Notes under the pieces: generated by a model
Told to the model about the DNA's origin: nothing
The model's input: only the letters and a program-made list of their open reading frames with translations
Databases searched by the model: none
Source: Ignavibacterium sp.
Lineage (GTDB): Bacteria > Bacteroidota > Ignavibacteria > Ignavibacteriales > Ignavibacteriaceae
Direction: 5' to 3'
DNA: 64,000 bases
NCBI GenBank assembly: GCA_032027145.1
Contig: JAVSMP010000001.1
Location: 186,001-250,000 of the forward strand
Position numbers and translations under genes: made by a program
Shown: one piece after another, positions 54,271-63,464 of the stretch
How the letters are laid out: every line of letters begins with the position of its first letter
How positions within the stretch are numbered: position 1 is the first letter of the stretch

Positions 54271-55544
54271 AAATAGTTTTTTACATATTTTACAACTTTC
54301 TGCTTTTACCTGTACTTTATGCGGCTTTAAGACTTGCGGGAATCTTTAACAAAAAAATACGAATCGGTATAATCGGACGAAAAAGAGTTTATGAAGAATT
54401 AATTCTTAATGCGTCTGCTATTGATAAAAATAAAAAGCTTGTCTGGTTTCATTCATCTTCATTAGGAGAGTTTGAACAGGCAAAACCAATTATTGAACAG
54501 TTGAAAAAAGACAAAGATGTTAATGTTTTAATTACCTTTTTTTCTCCATCAGGATATATTAATTCAAATAAATATCCGCATGCTGATCTTATCTCCTATA
54601 TTCCTTTCGATACAAGACAAAATGCAAAAAAGTTTATCTCAATTACAAATCCTGCATTAGCAATTTTTATGAGATATGATTTATGGCCAAATATTATAGA
54701 GACACTCAACAAAAAGAATATCCCTGCTTATTTGGTTGATGCTACATTGCGCGGAAACTCTCCGCGAAGCTTTCCGGTAATAAAATCATTTCATAAAATT
54801 CTTTACAACTATCTTGATAAGATTTTAACCGTTTCTTCAAAAGATGCCGGAGAATTCAGAAAATTCGGAATATCAGAAAACAAAATCGTTATAGCAGGTG
54901 ATACACGATTTGACAGGGTTTATAAACGAAGTTTATTAGCAAAAGAAAAAAAATTAATCTCAGATAATATTATTAAGAATAAAAAAGTATTTGTTGCCGG
55001 AAGTACCTGGGAGCAGGATGAAGAAGTGATTTTTCCGGCATTTATTAAACTTGCAAATTTTGATGATAAAGTGATAATGATAGTTGCACCGCATGAGCCT
55101 ACAGTAATCCATCTTGAAAAAATTGAAAATGAATTTTCTGGTAAGCTAAAGACTATCCGCTTTTCACATCTTAACAATTATTCTGATGAAAAAGTTATTC
55201 TGATTGATTCAATCGGCATATTGCTTACATTATACACTTATGCTGATGTTGCTTTTGTTGGCGGAAGCTTTAAGCAAAATATTCATAATGTACTTGAAGC
55301 TGCAGTATATGGGACTCCGGTTTTGTTCGGGCCGAAGATTGAGAACTCTCAGGAAGCAATCAGGCTTGTTGAGATTGGCGGAGGAATAATTATAAAAGAT
55401 AAAAGAACTGCTTATAAAAATCTCAGAAAATTATTTTCAGAAGAGAAACTTAGAAAAGAGACCGGACAAATTTCATCTGAATATGTAAAAACCAATATAG
55501 GTGCAACTCAGAAAATACTTAGCATGATATATCCTGCTATCTGA
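54267..55544 (+). CDS. waaA: 3-deoxy-D-manno-octulosonic-acid (Kdo) transferase
   Basis: The 425-residue GT30 enzyme adds Kdo to lipid A. It begins with a membrane anchor (about 1-25) and has the WFHSSSLGEFEQAKPIIEQLK block near 60 holding the catalytic Glu. In the Rossmann halves are FMRYDLWPNII (~133), AGDTRFDRVYKRS (~208), VAGSTWEQDEEVIFPAF and, in the donor-binding half, VAFVGGSFKQNIHNVLEAAVYGTPVLFGP (~323-351). It is translationally coupled to the GT9 gene by a 4-bp overlap. The number of Kdo units it adds cannot be deduced. Confidence 0.95.
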   Translation: MKIVFYIFYNFLLLPVLYAALRLAGIFNKKIRIGIIGRKRVYEELILNASAIDKNKKLVWFHSSSLGEFEQAKPIIEQLKKDKDVNVLITFFSPSGYINSNKYPHADLISYIPFDTRQNAKKFISITNPALAIFMRYDLWPNIIETLNKKNIPAYLVDATLRGNSPRSFPVIKSFHKILYNYLDKILTVSSKDAGEFRKFGISENKIVIAGDTRFDRVYKRSLLAKEKKLISDNIIKNKKVFVAGSTWEQDEEVIFPAFIKLANFDDKVIMIVAPHEPTVIHLEKIENEFSGKLKTIRFSHLNNYSDEKVILIDSIGILLTLYTYADVAFVGGSFKQNIHNVLEAAVYGTPVLFGPKIENSQEAIRLVEIGGGIIIKDKRTAYKNLRKLFSEEKLRKETGQISSEYVKTNIGATQKILSMIYPAI

Positions 55545-55545
55545 T

Positions 55546-56052
55546 TTACATATATCTTTCCATTAAAATATTAAGATGGTGCTTTTCGTGTCCTGCAATC
55601 ATAAAAATCAAGGCAAGAACAGTTGTAACATTTCCGTTAACATTGCCTTTGTTTTGTAAAACCGACTTATCAAAACTGCCGAATAACAGTATATTGGATT
55701 CTCTGACCAATCTATACTCATAAATTAAATCAAACAATTGTCTGTTATTAAAGTTACCGTTTTTTACGTAATCATCCTGCTCCATAGAAGGAAGCGGTTT
55801 AGTTTCTCCGCGTGCAACGCATAAGGTGCGGTATGCAAATACTCTTTCAACATCCATTAAATGTCCGATAACCTCCTTCACAGTCCACTTCCCTTCGGCA
55901 TAGCTAAAATTACCTTTGCTTTCAGGAAACGAGTTAAGAATATTTTGTGATTCCAGATTTTGTTCAACAAGCACTCTAAAAATATCATCCCCTTTTATTA
56001 AGTCAATATAAGGCTGATAATATTCTGCATAATCACCTTTTACGGGTCGCAT
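55546..56052 (-). CDS. DinB/DUF664-like four-helix-bundle protein
   Basis: The 168-residue product is a DinB-superfamily metalloprotein. The three expected metal-binding His positions are in the helices TVKEVIGHLMDVERVFAYR (near 52-70) and AGHEKHHLNIL (near 150-160). The length is typical of stand-alone DinB_2-type proteins, some of which are thiol-dependent S-transferases; the substrate here is unknown. GGAGG precedes the ATG by 5 bases. It lies 27 bp downstream of the asparaginase gene on the same strand, so they may share a transcript. Confidence 0.88.
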   Translation of the reverse strand: MRPVKGDYAEYYQPYIDLIKGDDIFRVLVEQNLESQNILNSFPESKGNFSYAEGKWTVKEVIGHLMDVERVFAYRTLCVARGETKPLPSMEQDDYVKNGNFNNRQLFDLIYEYRLVRESNILLFGSFDKSVLQNKGNVNGNVTTVLALIFMIAGHEKHHLNILMERYM

Positions 56053-56079
56053 AAATCCTCCAATAGAAATAGTTAAAGA

Positions 56080-57057
56080 TTACTTCCAGATTTCTACCTT
56101 AAATACTCCTTTATCATTTGCCACCGCTCTCATCATACTAAAAGTGTTAAACGGCATTTCGAAATTTCCTTCGCTATCAACGGCAATAATTCCTCCGCTG
56201 TTTTCAGGCAACCGCTTATAAATTAATTCATCGCAAGCTTGTTTTAATGTGTATCCTTTATACTCCATCAACGCAGAAATATTAAAGGCAACAGTATTTT
56301 TTATAAACAGTTCTCCAATTCCAGTTGCTGATACTCCGCAAGTTTTATTGTTTGCATAAGTACCTGCATTAATAAGCGGTGAATCCCCAACTCTTCCCGG
56401 CATTTTGTTTTGTCTTCCACCAGTTGATGTACCTGCAGTAATATTACCATATTTATCAAGAGCAACGCATCCAACTGTTTCTCCCTGCTGCTTTGGTAAA
56501 TTTGATTTTAACCATTTAAAGTAATTTGTAGAATCATGGAAATATGAATTAGGAACTATATCAACTCCAAACTGAATACCAAGCTCATCAGCACCTCTGC
56601 CAGCAAACAAAATGTGTTCGGTTTTTTCCATTACTAATCTGGCAAGCGAAATTGGATTTTTAATAATCGTTACACCGGCAACTGCTCCGCTGGTAAGATC
56701 TTTACCCTGCATAATTGAAGCATCGAGTTCATGCTTCCCTTCGGATGTAAATACAGCACCCCTGCCAGCATTAAATAAAATATTATCTTCCAAATAATTG
56801 ATAACTTTTTCAACAGCATCTAAACTGGTTCCTCCAGTTGAAAGAATATTCTTTCCGATGTTTAATGCTTCGGTCAAAGAATTAATATATAGTTGTTTAA
56901 GTTCTTCAGGTGTGTCTTTAGAAAAATATCCTGCACCGCCATGAATTACAATTGTATATTTGCTGCTTTCCTGCTGAGCAATTAAGAAAAAAGAACTAAA
57001 TGGAATGAATGATATCAGAAAAAATATTATTATTATCGGGTAGATTTTTAAGTTCAA
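56080..57057 (-). CDS. Secreted isoaspartyl peptidase / type III L-asparaginase
   Basis: The 325-residue Ntn-hydrolase has a signal peptide (about 1-28, ending FFLIAQQ). The IHGGAGYF block (~39-46) is the start of the mature alpha chain. The autocleavage and nucleophile site is AGTSTGG with Thr210, followed by GRVGDSPLINAGTYANN. GIGE/D-type C-terminal loops are also present. The precursor cleaves itself before Thr210 to make alpha and beta chains, which hydrolyse asparagine or isoaspartyl peptides. The start is TTG at 57057 with a strong GAGGAGA Shine-Dalgarno. It is predicted to act in the periplasm. Confidence 0.92.
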   Translation of the reverse strand: MNLKIYPIIIIFFLISFIPFSSFFLIAQQESSKYTIVIHGGAGYFSKDTPEELKQLYINSLTEALNIGKNILSTGGTSLDAVEKVINYLEDNILFNAGRGAVFTSEGKHELDASIMQGKDLTSGAVAGVTIIKNPISLARLVMEKTEHILFAGRGADELGIQFGVDIVPNSYFHDSTNYFKWLKSNLPKQQGETVGCVALDKYGNITAGTSTGGRQNKMPGRVGDSPLINAGTYANNKTCGVSATGIGELFIKNTVAFNISALMEYKGYTLKQACDELIYKRLPENSGGIIAVDSEGNFEMPFNTFSMMRAVANDKGVFKVEIWK

Positions 57058-57095
57058 AACGGTCTCCTCTTTTATTAGAAAACAAATAACGAGCG

Positions 57096-57749
57096 ATGAA
57101 CACTTATAACTTAATAAATATTTTTCTCATTTTCCTCTTTTTGAATCTCTCATCTCAATTTTTTGTTAAAGATAGTAAGTTAAATTCCAATCAGAAACAC
57201 ACAATCTACTTTATTAAACAGAACTGGCACACTGCAATTGTATTTGATACAAAAGACCTGAATTCTGTTAAATTCTTAGAGTATGATAATTTTAAAAAAT
57301 ATACTTTAATAGATATTGGCTGGGGCGATGAAGAATTTTATCAATCCCCCGGATTTGATTTGGGTTTGGCTATTAAGGCTTTATTTTATTCAACACCATC
57401 CGCTTTACGGGTTGAAGGACTTAATCTTACCAAAGAGCAATATTTTGATTTATCGGAAATTGTTATTGAGCTTGAGATAACAAAAGAACAGATTTCCAAA
57501 ATATTTGAATTTATAAACAATTCGTTTTTGTTGGATACAAATAATACCCCGATCATTTTGAGCAATAAAGCTGAAGGCAAAATAGTTTTTTACAAAGCAA
57601 AAGACAGCTATCATCTTTTTAACACTTGTAATACTTGGCTTGCCAGATGTCTTAATAGTGCGGGAATAATAATTGATGAGAATGTTGTTCTAACTGAGCA
57701 ATTGTTTAATGAACTTTCAAAAGCCGGAAGAATAATTAAACCAGAATAA
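57096..57749 (+). CDS. DUF2459 / TIGR02117-family protein
   Basis: The 217-residue product has an N-terminal signal or anchor (about 6-22). The family core begins IYFIKQNWHTAIVF near 42, with the conserved Trp-His pair. The IDIGWGDEEFYQSPGFDLGLAIKALFYSTPSALRVEGL block near 72-110 is diagnostic of DUF2459. FNTCNTWLARCLNSAGI near 180 contains conserved Asn, Cys and Trp, and together the His/Cys residues give a putative cysteine-protease-like active site (inference). The function is unknown. It is divergent from the asparaginase gene. Confidence 0.88.
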   Translation: MNTYNLINIFLIFLFLNLSSQFFVKDSKLNSNQKHTIYFIKQNWHTAIVFDTKDLNSVKFLEYDNFKKYTLIDIGWGDEEFYQSPGFDLGLAIKALFYSTPSALRVEGLNLTKEQYFDLSEIVIELEITKEQISKIFEFINNSFLLDTNNTPIILSNKAEGKIVFYKAKDSYHLFNTCNTWLARCLNSAGIIIDENVVLTEQLFNELSKAGRIIKPE

Positions 57750-57775
57750 TTACTAATCCGCAGATTAAGTAAGAG

Positions 57776-58105
57776 CTAATTACTCAAATCATCAGAAAAC
57801 ACTTTCAATCCCACAATACCAACAACAATTAAAAAAATAAAAAATATTCTTATTAATTCTTTTGATTCGCTAAACAGAATCATTCCGAGTATTGCAGTTC
57901 CGATAGCTCCAATTCCTGTCCAAACTGCATAGGCAGTTCCAACTGGAAGATGTTTTACAGAATAAGCAAGCATTCCCATTGAGATAATCATACTTGCAAT
58001 TGTAAACACTGAGGGCCAAAGTTTTGAAAAGCCTTCTGAATATTTCAATCCGACAGCCCAGGCAACCTCGAATAATCCGGCAATAAATAATATTAACCAG
58101 TACAT
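57776..58105 (-). CDS. gdx: SMR-family exporter, guanidinium exporter (Gdx/SugE) type
   Basis: The 109-residue protein has four transmembrane helices. The invariant Glu13 lies in [13 protein letters not shown], and the [22 protein letters not shown] block near 52-73 has the wording typical of the Gdx/SugE subtype rather than EmrE. Gdx proteins exchange guanidinium for protons. Gdx genes in many bacteria are preceded by guanidine riboswitches. Here the start abuts the upstream gene by a 1-bp overlap, leaving no leader for one. It is the last gene of an overlapping operon with a DUF4476 protein and an S46 peptidase, which is an unusual association. Confidence 0.9.
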   Translation of the reverse strand: MYWLILFIAGLFEVAWAVGLKYSEGFSKLWPSVFTIASMIISMGMLAYSVKHLPVGTAYAVWTGIGAIGTAILGMILFSESKELIRIFFIFLIVVGIVGLKVFSDDLSN

Positions 58106-58668
58106 TATCTGCCAGGATATGAACTAATAATTTTCTTTACTTCTTCTTTATCAGATGAAAACGTAAAGGCACTAATTAGTCTAAAATTATTATTCTTATC
58201 TATTACATTGGGATAAGTCATCTTAACAACTTCCAGTTTGCTGTCAGACATTACAAACAGATCCATTAATTGCAAAACCTGCTCAACTAAAAAATAATGA
58301 TAATCAGCTGCAATGGAGATAACATTGAGTCTGTCAGAATCAAACCCTTCATTTTTTACACTTTCTATCAGTCCGTTAAAATCTGAATTAGAGATTGGTA
58401 AAGGCAGTTCTTCATAATGATCATCCTTTAACGGTATTGAATTAAGAAGATCATAACTATCAATCAAAATAGATTTGGCACGGTTATAATCACGATAACT
58501 TAATTTTGTTAAATACTCTCTTTCAAGCTTTTCGAAATTTGATGATATAAGCAACACGATTTCTTTAAGCTCGATATCCTGATATTTTTTTCTTTCTTTA
58601 CGATGATGCTCTTGTGCAAAGGATATACTTATAAGAATAACAACTATGATTATGATTTTTAGTTTCAT
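58105..58668 (-). CDS. Exported DUF4476 protein
   Basis: The 187-residue product has a signal peptide (about 1-18, SFAQE). A charged helical middle (about 25-85) follows. The C-terminal DUF4476 domain at about 90-185 starts [37 protein letters not shown], and the [30 protein letters not shown] block carries the rest. The domain, frequent in Bacteroidota, has no known activity. The gene overlaps the S46 peptidase upstream by 4 bp (ATGA) and the Gdx gene downstream by 1 bp. Confidence 0.85.
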   Translation of the reverse strand: MKLKIIIIVVILISISFAQEHHRKERKKYQDIELKEIVLLISSNFEKLEREYLTKLSYRDYNRAKSILIDSYDLLNSIPLKDDHYEELPLPISNSDFNGLIESVKNEGFDSDRLNVISIAADYHYFLVEQVLQLMDLFVMSDSKLEVVKMTYPNVIDKNNNFRLISAFTFSSDKEEVKKIISSYPGR

Positions 58669-60794
58669 TTTTCCTCTTGATTTATTTTTCCATTTAAGAT
58701 CTCATTAGCTAAACTATTTATTTTGTAAAGATCACGAATTGCTTCAATCATTCCCACTGCGCTTACACTAACAGTTCGGTTTGCTTCGGTTGTGTATATA
58801 AAATTACTCGGTAAACTTTCAATGTTCCCATCAAATGCGAGTCCGACAATCTCGCCTTTAACATTAACAACCGGGCTTCCTGAGTTTCCGCCGACAATAT
58901 CATTTGTGCTTACAAAATTTAACGAAGCTGAAGGATCAAATTCTTTCGGAAGATTTTCCCAATATGCCGGTAAATTAAACGGAAACTTTTTATTAAACGA
59001 ATAATAACGATCTAATGAGCCGTAAAAAGTAGTCTTAATTGGCGCTTCAGTACCATTATAATTATAACCTTTTACAATCCCATCAGCCAATCTTAATGTG
59101 CCTGTTGCATCAGGTGGTATAGCATCGCCATAGACTTTATATAAAGCTTCACCAAGCATTTGATTAAGGATTTCTTCTTTATCTATGCGGGATTTATTTT
59201 CATCCAGTATTTGTGCTAGCTCATCCTGAGTGTTTAATATAAAAAAGATAAAAGGATCATCAGAATTTAAAACTGCATCGGCACCTTTTCTTACAAGTTT
59301 AAGTAATTTTTCTGATGAGGTGAATACAGAATTTCTTATCATTTCATCAGCAGCCTGCTTTGTTGATTTATCACCGATCAACTTCGAAACTATTTTATCA
59401 TTATCCGGCAGATTATTCTTAACAATATTCAGCTTGATAACCATTAATGTATTTTCTAATTCTTTATCAAAGTCTTGAGGAAATAATTTTGCACTTAATG
59501 AATCGAATTCTTCCTGAGTGATTTTATCATCTTTTAAATTTTTTGCATACTGAACAAGTTTATTAGCCATAGTTAAATATTGTGGTGAAACAAAGCCGCC
59601 AATTGAGTATGCAAAAACTTTCCGAAAATTTTTTCCCATTTCTTTTCTCAATTTTTCTATTTCGCTCCAAATACTTCCATAGTTTTCGTTTAATTTTTTA
59701 TCGCCTTGTACTTCTTCTCTGAAGTGTTTTTCAAAATCCATCTTTCTTGCAACTAAATAAGGATCAAGCAAAGCTTTATAAGTTCCATCATACACTTTAA
59801 GTGCATTTCCAATTCCGTAAAGTCTTGCGATTAAATTAAAATCCTGTGCATTATCTTCATCAACCTTTTTTTCATAAACACTATTCATTTCCTTAAGCAT
59901 ATTTACCAGCATGGGATATTGAATATCTCTTGCAAATTCGATCTGTGCCATAGTATAAATTCTGTTCGTTCTGCCGGGATTTCCAATTACGAACACGGGC
60001 TGATTTTCAACAATATCCTCGCTATTCCATTTAAAATAAAAATCTGTTTTTATTGGTTTTCCATTTTCATAGGCACGAAGGAATGCACAATCCAGACCAT
60101 AGCGTGGGAAAGTAAAATTATCCGGATTGCCGCCAAGCTTCGCAACAAATAACTCAGGCACAAATACTAATCTTATATCATTGTAAACTTTGTAGCCATA
60201 AAGAGAATATTTACCGCCGTTGTATAAAGAGATCACTTTAAAAGTTAATTCTGGATTTTGCTCTGATGCCTGAGATTTAATTTTATTTATTTCACTATCT
60301 CTCAATTCAACTTTTTCCTCATCAGTTTCACCTTTATCCATTGAAGATTGAACCTGATCTGTAACATCTTTAATAATTAGTAATTGTTCAACTTTCAATT
60401 TGGGTACAGCTCTTTCATCATTTAAGCTGACAGCAATAAATCCATCTCTTAAAATATTTTCATTCTCTTTCTGAACACTTTTCAATATATCGCGCACACA
60501 ATGATGGTTAGTCATAATCAATCCATTTTCAGAGATGAAAGAAGCTGAACAGCCGCCGCCAAACTTTAACGCACTTTTCTGAAATTTCTCAAGTAACTCT
60601 TTTGATGGCTTAAATCCATATTCTTTTTCAAAGTAATCAATAGGCGGATTTTCAAAAGTCCACATTTTTCCCATATCAAATTTCTGCGCCTTCACAGTAT
60701 CAGGATTTAACCCGTAATAAGTTTGCGGATAAGATAATTGAAAAAGGAAAATTATCAGAACAAAGAAAAAGAGAAACACATTGTTATTTTTCAT
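58665..60794 (-). CDS. S46-family dipeptidyl-peptidase (DPP7/DPP11 type)
   Basis: The 709-residue protein has a signal peptide (about 1-24). The trypsin-like catalytic domain has the His block GLIMTNHHCV near 91-100 and the Ser block VGGNSGSPVVN near 645. A large helical insertion lies between them, as in known S46 enzymes. Eighteen residues after the catalytic Ser the sequence reads FDGN. A Gly at this point is DPP7-like (aliphatic/hydrophobic P1), whereas DPP11 has Arg and prefers Asp/Glu; the assignment is therefore DPP7-like (inference from memory of that residue). The enzyme releases dipeptides from N-termini in the periplasm. It is the first gene of the overlapping operon. Confidence 0.93.
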   Translation of the reverse strand: MKNNNVFLFFFVLIIFLFQLSYPQTYYGLNPDTVKAQKFDMGKMWTFENPPIDYFEKEYGFKPSKELLEKFQKSALKFGGGCSASFISENGLIMTNHHCVRDILKSVQKENENILRDGFIAVSLNDERAVPKLKVEQLLIIKDVTDQVQSSMDKGETDEEKVELRDSEINKIKSQASEQNPELTFKVISLYNGGKYSLYGYKVYNDIRLVFVPELFVAKLGGNPDNFTFPRYGLDCAFLRAYENGKPIKTDFYFKWNSEDIVENQPVFVIGNPGRTNRIYTMAQIEFARDIQYPMLVNMLKEMNSVYEKKVDEDNAQDFNLIARLYGIGNALKVYDGTYKALLDPYLVARKMDFEKHFREEVQGDKKLNENYGSIWSEIEKLRKEMGKNFRKVFAYSIGGFVSPQYLTMANKLVQYAKNLKDDKITQEEFDSLSAKLFPQDFDKELENTLMVIKLNIVKNNLPDNDKIVSKLIGDKSTKQAADEMIRNSVFTSSEKLLKLVRKGADAVLNSDDPFIFFILNTQDELAQILDENKSRIDKEEILNQMLGEALYKVYGDAIPPDATGTLRLADGIVKGYNYNGTEAPIKTTFYGSLDRYYSFNKKFPFNLPAYWENLPKEFDPSASLNFVSTNDIVGGNSGSPVVNVKGEIVGLAFDGNIESLPSNFIYTTEANRTVSVSAVGMIEAIRDLYKINSLANEILNGKINQEEK

Positions 60795-60909
60795 ATCATT
60801 ACCAAATTGATTATATATTTATTGCAAATTAATTATTAAGATGCTTATTAGAAAACAGTAATCACATTCTTTGCTGATAATTTATTCTAAATATTTCTGA
60901 GGGATTTAA

Positions 60910-61245
60910 ATGAACATCCAGATAATCGGGACTAAAAAATGTAAAGAAACTCAAAAAGCTGAGCGCTTTTTTAAAGAAAGAAGAATTCATTTTCACTTTC
61001 GTGATTTAACTGAAAAAGGATTAGCTAAAGGTGAGCTTGATAATATTACAAGAGTAATTCCTCTGGATGATCTAATTGACAGGGAAAGTAAGAGATTTAA
61101 AGATCGTGGAATGCAGTATAAGGTTTTTGATATTGAAGAGGAATTGTTGTCCGACTCGCTATTACTCAAAACGCCTGTTGTTAGGAGTGAGAAATTTGTA
61201 ACGATCGGTTATCAGCCTGATGTTTGGAAAGAGTGGATAAAGTGA
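60910..61245 (+). CDS. ArsC/Spx-family protein
   Basis: The 111-residue thioredoxin-fold protein has Cys11 in IIGTKKCKETQKAERFF in the ArsC position. The segment RFFKERRIHFHFRDLTEKGL and the late cis-Pro/Arg motif LKTPVVRS near 92-99 match the family. In genuine arsenate reductases the C-terminal arginine triad binds oxyanions; only some of these residues are visible, so arsenate reduction is possible but unproven, and the Spx-like or uncharacterised YffB-like subgroup is an alternative. A GAGGG Shine-Dalgarno precedes the ATG. Confidence 0.85.
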   Translation: MNIQIIGTKKCKETQKAERFFKERRIHFHFRDLTEKGLAKGELDNITRVIPLDDLIDRESKRFKDRGMQYKVFDIEEELLSDSLLLKTPVVRSEKFVTIGYQPDVWKEWIK

Positions 61246-61265
61246 AAATTATTGCGAAGGAGTCT

Positions 61266-61316
61266 GCGAGTGAAGCAATCTGCATATTGCAAAACAGATT
61301 GCTTCGTTACACTCGC
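61266..61316. terminator. Long imperfect hairpin between convergent arsC-like and glnA genes
   Basis: Two stacked stems, gcgagtg/cactcgc (61266-61272 with 61310-61316) and aagcaatctg/cagattgctt (61273-61282 with 61295-61304), are offset by a 5-nt bulge. The outer sequence attgcg...cgcaatgac resembles widespread intergenic repeats. It could terminate both genes. Confidence 0.55.
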
Positions 61317-61336
61317 AATGACAAACGGAGAATTAA

Positions 61337-62767
61337 CTAAACATCATAATACAAATTAAACTCATAAGGATGCGGCTGAAGAGCCATTGGTTTTACTTCT
61401 TTATCTATTTTGTATTTTATCCACGCATCAATTACATCTTCAGTAAACACATCACCCTTTAACAAATACTCGTGATCATTTTCTAAAGCTTTTAATGCGG
61501 CTTCTAGACTTCCCGGAGTTGACGGAACATCTTTTAATTCTTCCGGATCCATGTCATAAATATCTTTATCAAGTGGTTCACCCGGATCAATACGATTAAT
61601 TATTCCATCCAAACCAGCTAATAGCATTGCAGAAAATCCAAGATAAGGATTACCGGATGCATCAGGACATCTAAACTCAACTCTTTTTGATTTTGGAGAT
61701 GTTGAATACATAGGAATTCTGATTGATGCACTTCTGTTTCTCTGTGAGTAAGCAAGATTAACGGGTGCTTCATACCCCGGAACTAACCTCTTATAAGAGT
61801 TTGTAGTTGGATTAGTAAATGCAAGTAAACTTGGTGCGTGTTTAAGTAATCCTCCTATAAAATATAATCCCATTTCACTTAAACCTGCATAACCGGAGCC
61901 GGCAAATAAGGGTTTTCCTTTTTTCCATAACGAAGTATGAACATGCATCCCGCTTCCATTATCGCCAAAGATAGGTTTTGGCATATAGGTAACTGTCTTG
62001 TTGTGCTTCTTTGCAGTATTTTTTACAATGTATTTGAACATCAATAACTGATCGGCAGCTTTTACAAGTGGTGCAAAATGTAAATCAATTTCACACTGTC
62101 CGCCGCTGGCAACTTCATGATGCTGTGCTTCTACATCAATACCGCAATTGATTAAGTTAGTTACCATTTCATTTCTCAGGTCTAACAAAGCATCAGTTGG
62201 TGGCACAGGAAAATAACCTTCTTTATATCTTGGTTTGTAACCTAGATTTGGATTTTCTTCTCTACCGGTATTCCATTTCCCTTCGATTGAATCAACAATA
62301 TAAAAACTTCCGTTTGGCTGGGAATCAAATCTTACATCATCAAACACAAAAAATTCTGCTTCCGGTCCATAGTAAACTGTATCTGCAATTCCTGTTAAAA
62401 GCAAGTAAGCTTCTGCTTTTTGTGCTATGTTTCTTGGACATCTGGAATATTTTTCTCTTGTTGCCGGTTCGTAAACATCACAAATCAAACTTATCGTTGG
62501 TGAAACAATAAACGGGTCAACAAACATTGTTTCAGCTTCTGGAATTAATAACATATCACTTTCGTGAATTGATTTCCATCCGCGGATAGATGAACCATCG
62601 AATCCATATCCATCTTCAAAAGATGAAGCGTTAAAATTTGTAACCGGAATTGTAAAATGCTGCCATTGCCCAGGAAAATCCATAAACTTCATATCAATAA
62701 ATTTGATACCATTATCCTTTATAAACTTAAGAACATTTTCAATCGCACCATTAGAAGATTTTGCCAT
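61337..62767 (-). CDS. glnA: Glutamine synthetase, type I
   Basis: The 476-residue GSI enzyme makes glutamine from glutamate, ammonia and ATP. The beta-grasp N-terminus is present, with the [18 protein letters not shown] block near 51-69. Metal and substrate motifs are PEAEFFVFD near 134, [16 protein letters not shown] near 218 and [11 protein letters not shown] near 272, and the ATP loop is near [17 protein letters not shown]. The adenylylation-loop sequence [12 protein letters not shown] near 400 retains the Tyr modified in enteric enzymes, so adenylylation control is possible. It is 29 bp downstream of an Lrp-type regulator gene on the same strand, suggesting a shared transcript. Confidence 0.96.
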   Translation of the reverse strand: MAKSSNGAIENVLKFIKDNGIKFIDMKFMDFPGQWQHFTIPVTNFNASSFEDGYGFDGSSIRGWKSIHESDMLLIPEAETMFVDPFIVSPTISLICDVYEPATREKYSRCPRNIAQKAEAYLLLTGIADTVYYGPEAEFFVFDDVRFDSQPNGSFYIVDSIEGKWNTGREENPNLGYKPRYKEGYFPVPPTDALLDLRNEMVTNLINCGIDVEAQHHEVASGGQCEIDLHFAPLVKAADQLLMFKYIVKNTAKKHNKTVTYMPKPIFGDNGSGMHVHTSLWKKGKPLFAGSGYAGLSEMGLYFIGGLLKHAPSLLAFTNPTTNSYKRLVPGYEAPVNLAYSQRNRSASIRIPMYSTSPKSKRVEFRCPDASGNPYLGFSAMLLAGLDGIINRIDPGEPLDKDIYDMDPEELKDVPSTPGSLEAALKALENDHEYLLKGDVFTEDVIDAWIKYKIDKEVKPMALQPHPYEFNLYYDV

Positions 62768-62796
62768 ATATTTTCCTTTATAATTAGTTATTTGTT

Positions 62797-63243
62797 TTAA
62801 ACATTAATTTCAAAAGTTTCTTTAACTGTGGAAAGCACATAAGTTGTTTTTGTACCTGTTACACCCTGCCAGGATTGAATTTCGGAAAGAATTTTTTCGA
62901 GTGCTTCTGTATTTTTAACAAGAGCTTTTAATAAATGGGATCCTTCGCCAAGTACTGCATGACACTCAAGTATCTCAGGTATCTTTTCAACTTTTGTTAT
63001 AAGATTTTTATAGTGTTTTGAGGAATCCATTATTACAAGGATAAACGCCATTATATCATAGTTAAATTCCTTACGATTCAGTTTTGCGTAATAGCCTTCA
63101 ATGATTCCTTTCTCCTCAAGTTTATTCAACCGCTCACTTACAGAAGGAATAGAAAGTTTAACTTCATCAGCTAGTTCATTTCGTTTTGTCCTGCCCTTTT
63201 TTTGCAGAGTGCGGAGAATCCTTAAATCTATCTCATCTACCAT
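62797..63243 (-). CDS. Lrp/AsnC-family transcriptional regulator
   Basis: The 148-residue protein has an N-terminal winged helix-turn-helix ([44 protein letters not shown], about 5-50). A C-terminal RAM/ligand-binding domain follows (about 65-140; [35 protein letters not shown]). The ligand is probably an amino acid. Being the first gene before glnA, it most likely controls nitrogen assimilation or itself (inference). No binding site could be assigned upstream. Confidence 0.94.
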   Translation of the reverse strand: MVDEIDLRILRTLQKKGRTKRNELADEVKLSIPSVSERLNKLEEKGIIEGYYAKLNRKEFNYDIMAFILVIMDSSKHYKNLITKVEKIPEILECHAVLGEGSHLLKALVKNTEALEKILSEIQSWQGVTGTKTTYVLSTVKETFEINV

Positions 63244-63430
63244 TATAAGCCTTAATTATTTAGGATTATTTGAAATTTCGGTTTCGAATATAAGGGGTGA
63301 CAATAATTGTTCCAAATTAATTATGGTACTTTTTAATGTTTTACTAAAATAGTTGAGCCAGAATGAGATTTTGTATTATTTTTTTAGACCGATAGAATTG
63401 AATGGATATAATATTTGATCTAACAAAACA

Positions 63431-63452
63431 GGGACAAGCTGTAACTTGTCCC
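63431..63452 (-). terminator. Terminator of the right-edge cargo gene
   Basis: A perfect 8-bp stem gggacaag/cttgtccc (63431-63438 with 63445-63452) with a 6-nt loop lies 12 bases past the TAG at 63465. On the minus strand it is followed by TGTTTTGTT. Confidence 0.7.
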
Positions 63453-63464
63453 TAAAAAAGAAGT

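Noticed and set aside
57600-58110. Guanidine riboswitch expected with a Gdx-type exporter
   Set aside because: The exporter gene overlaps the preceding gene, leaving no untranslated leader; I saw no matching structure at the operon start either.
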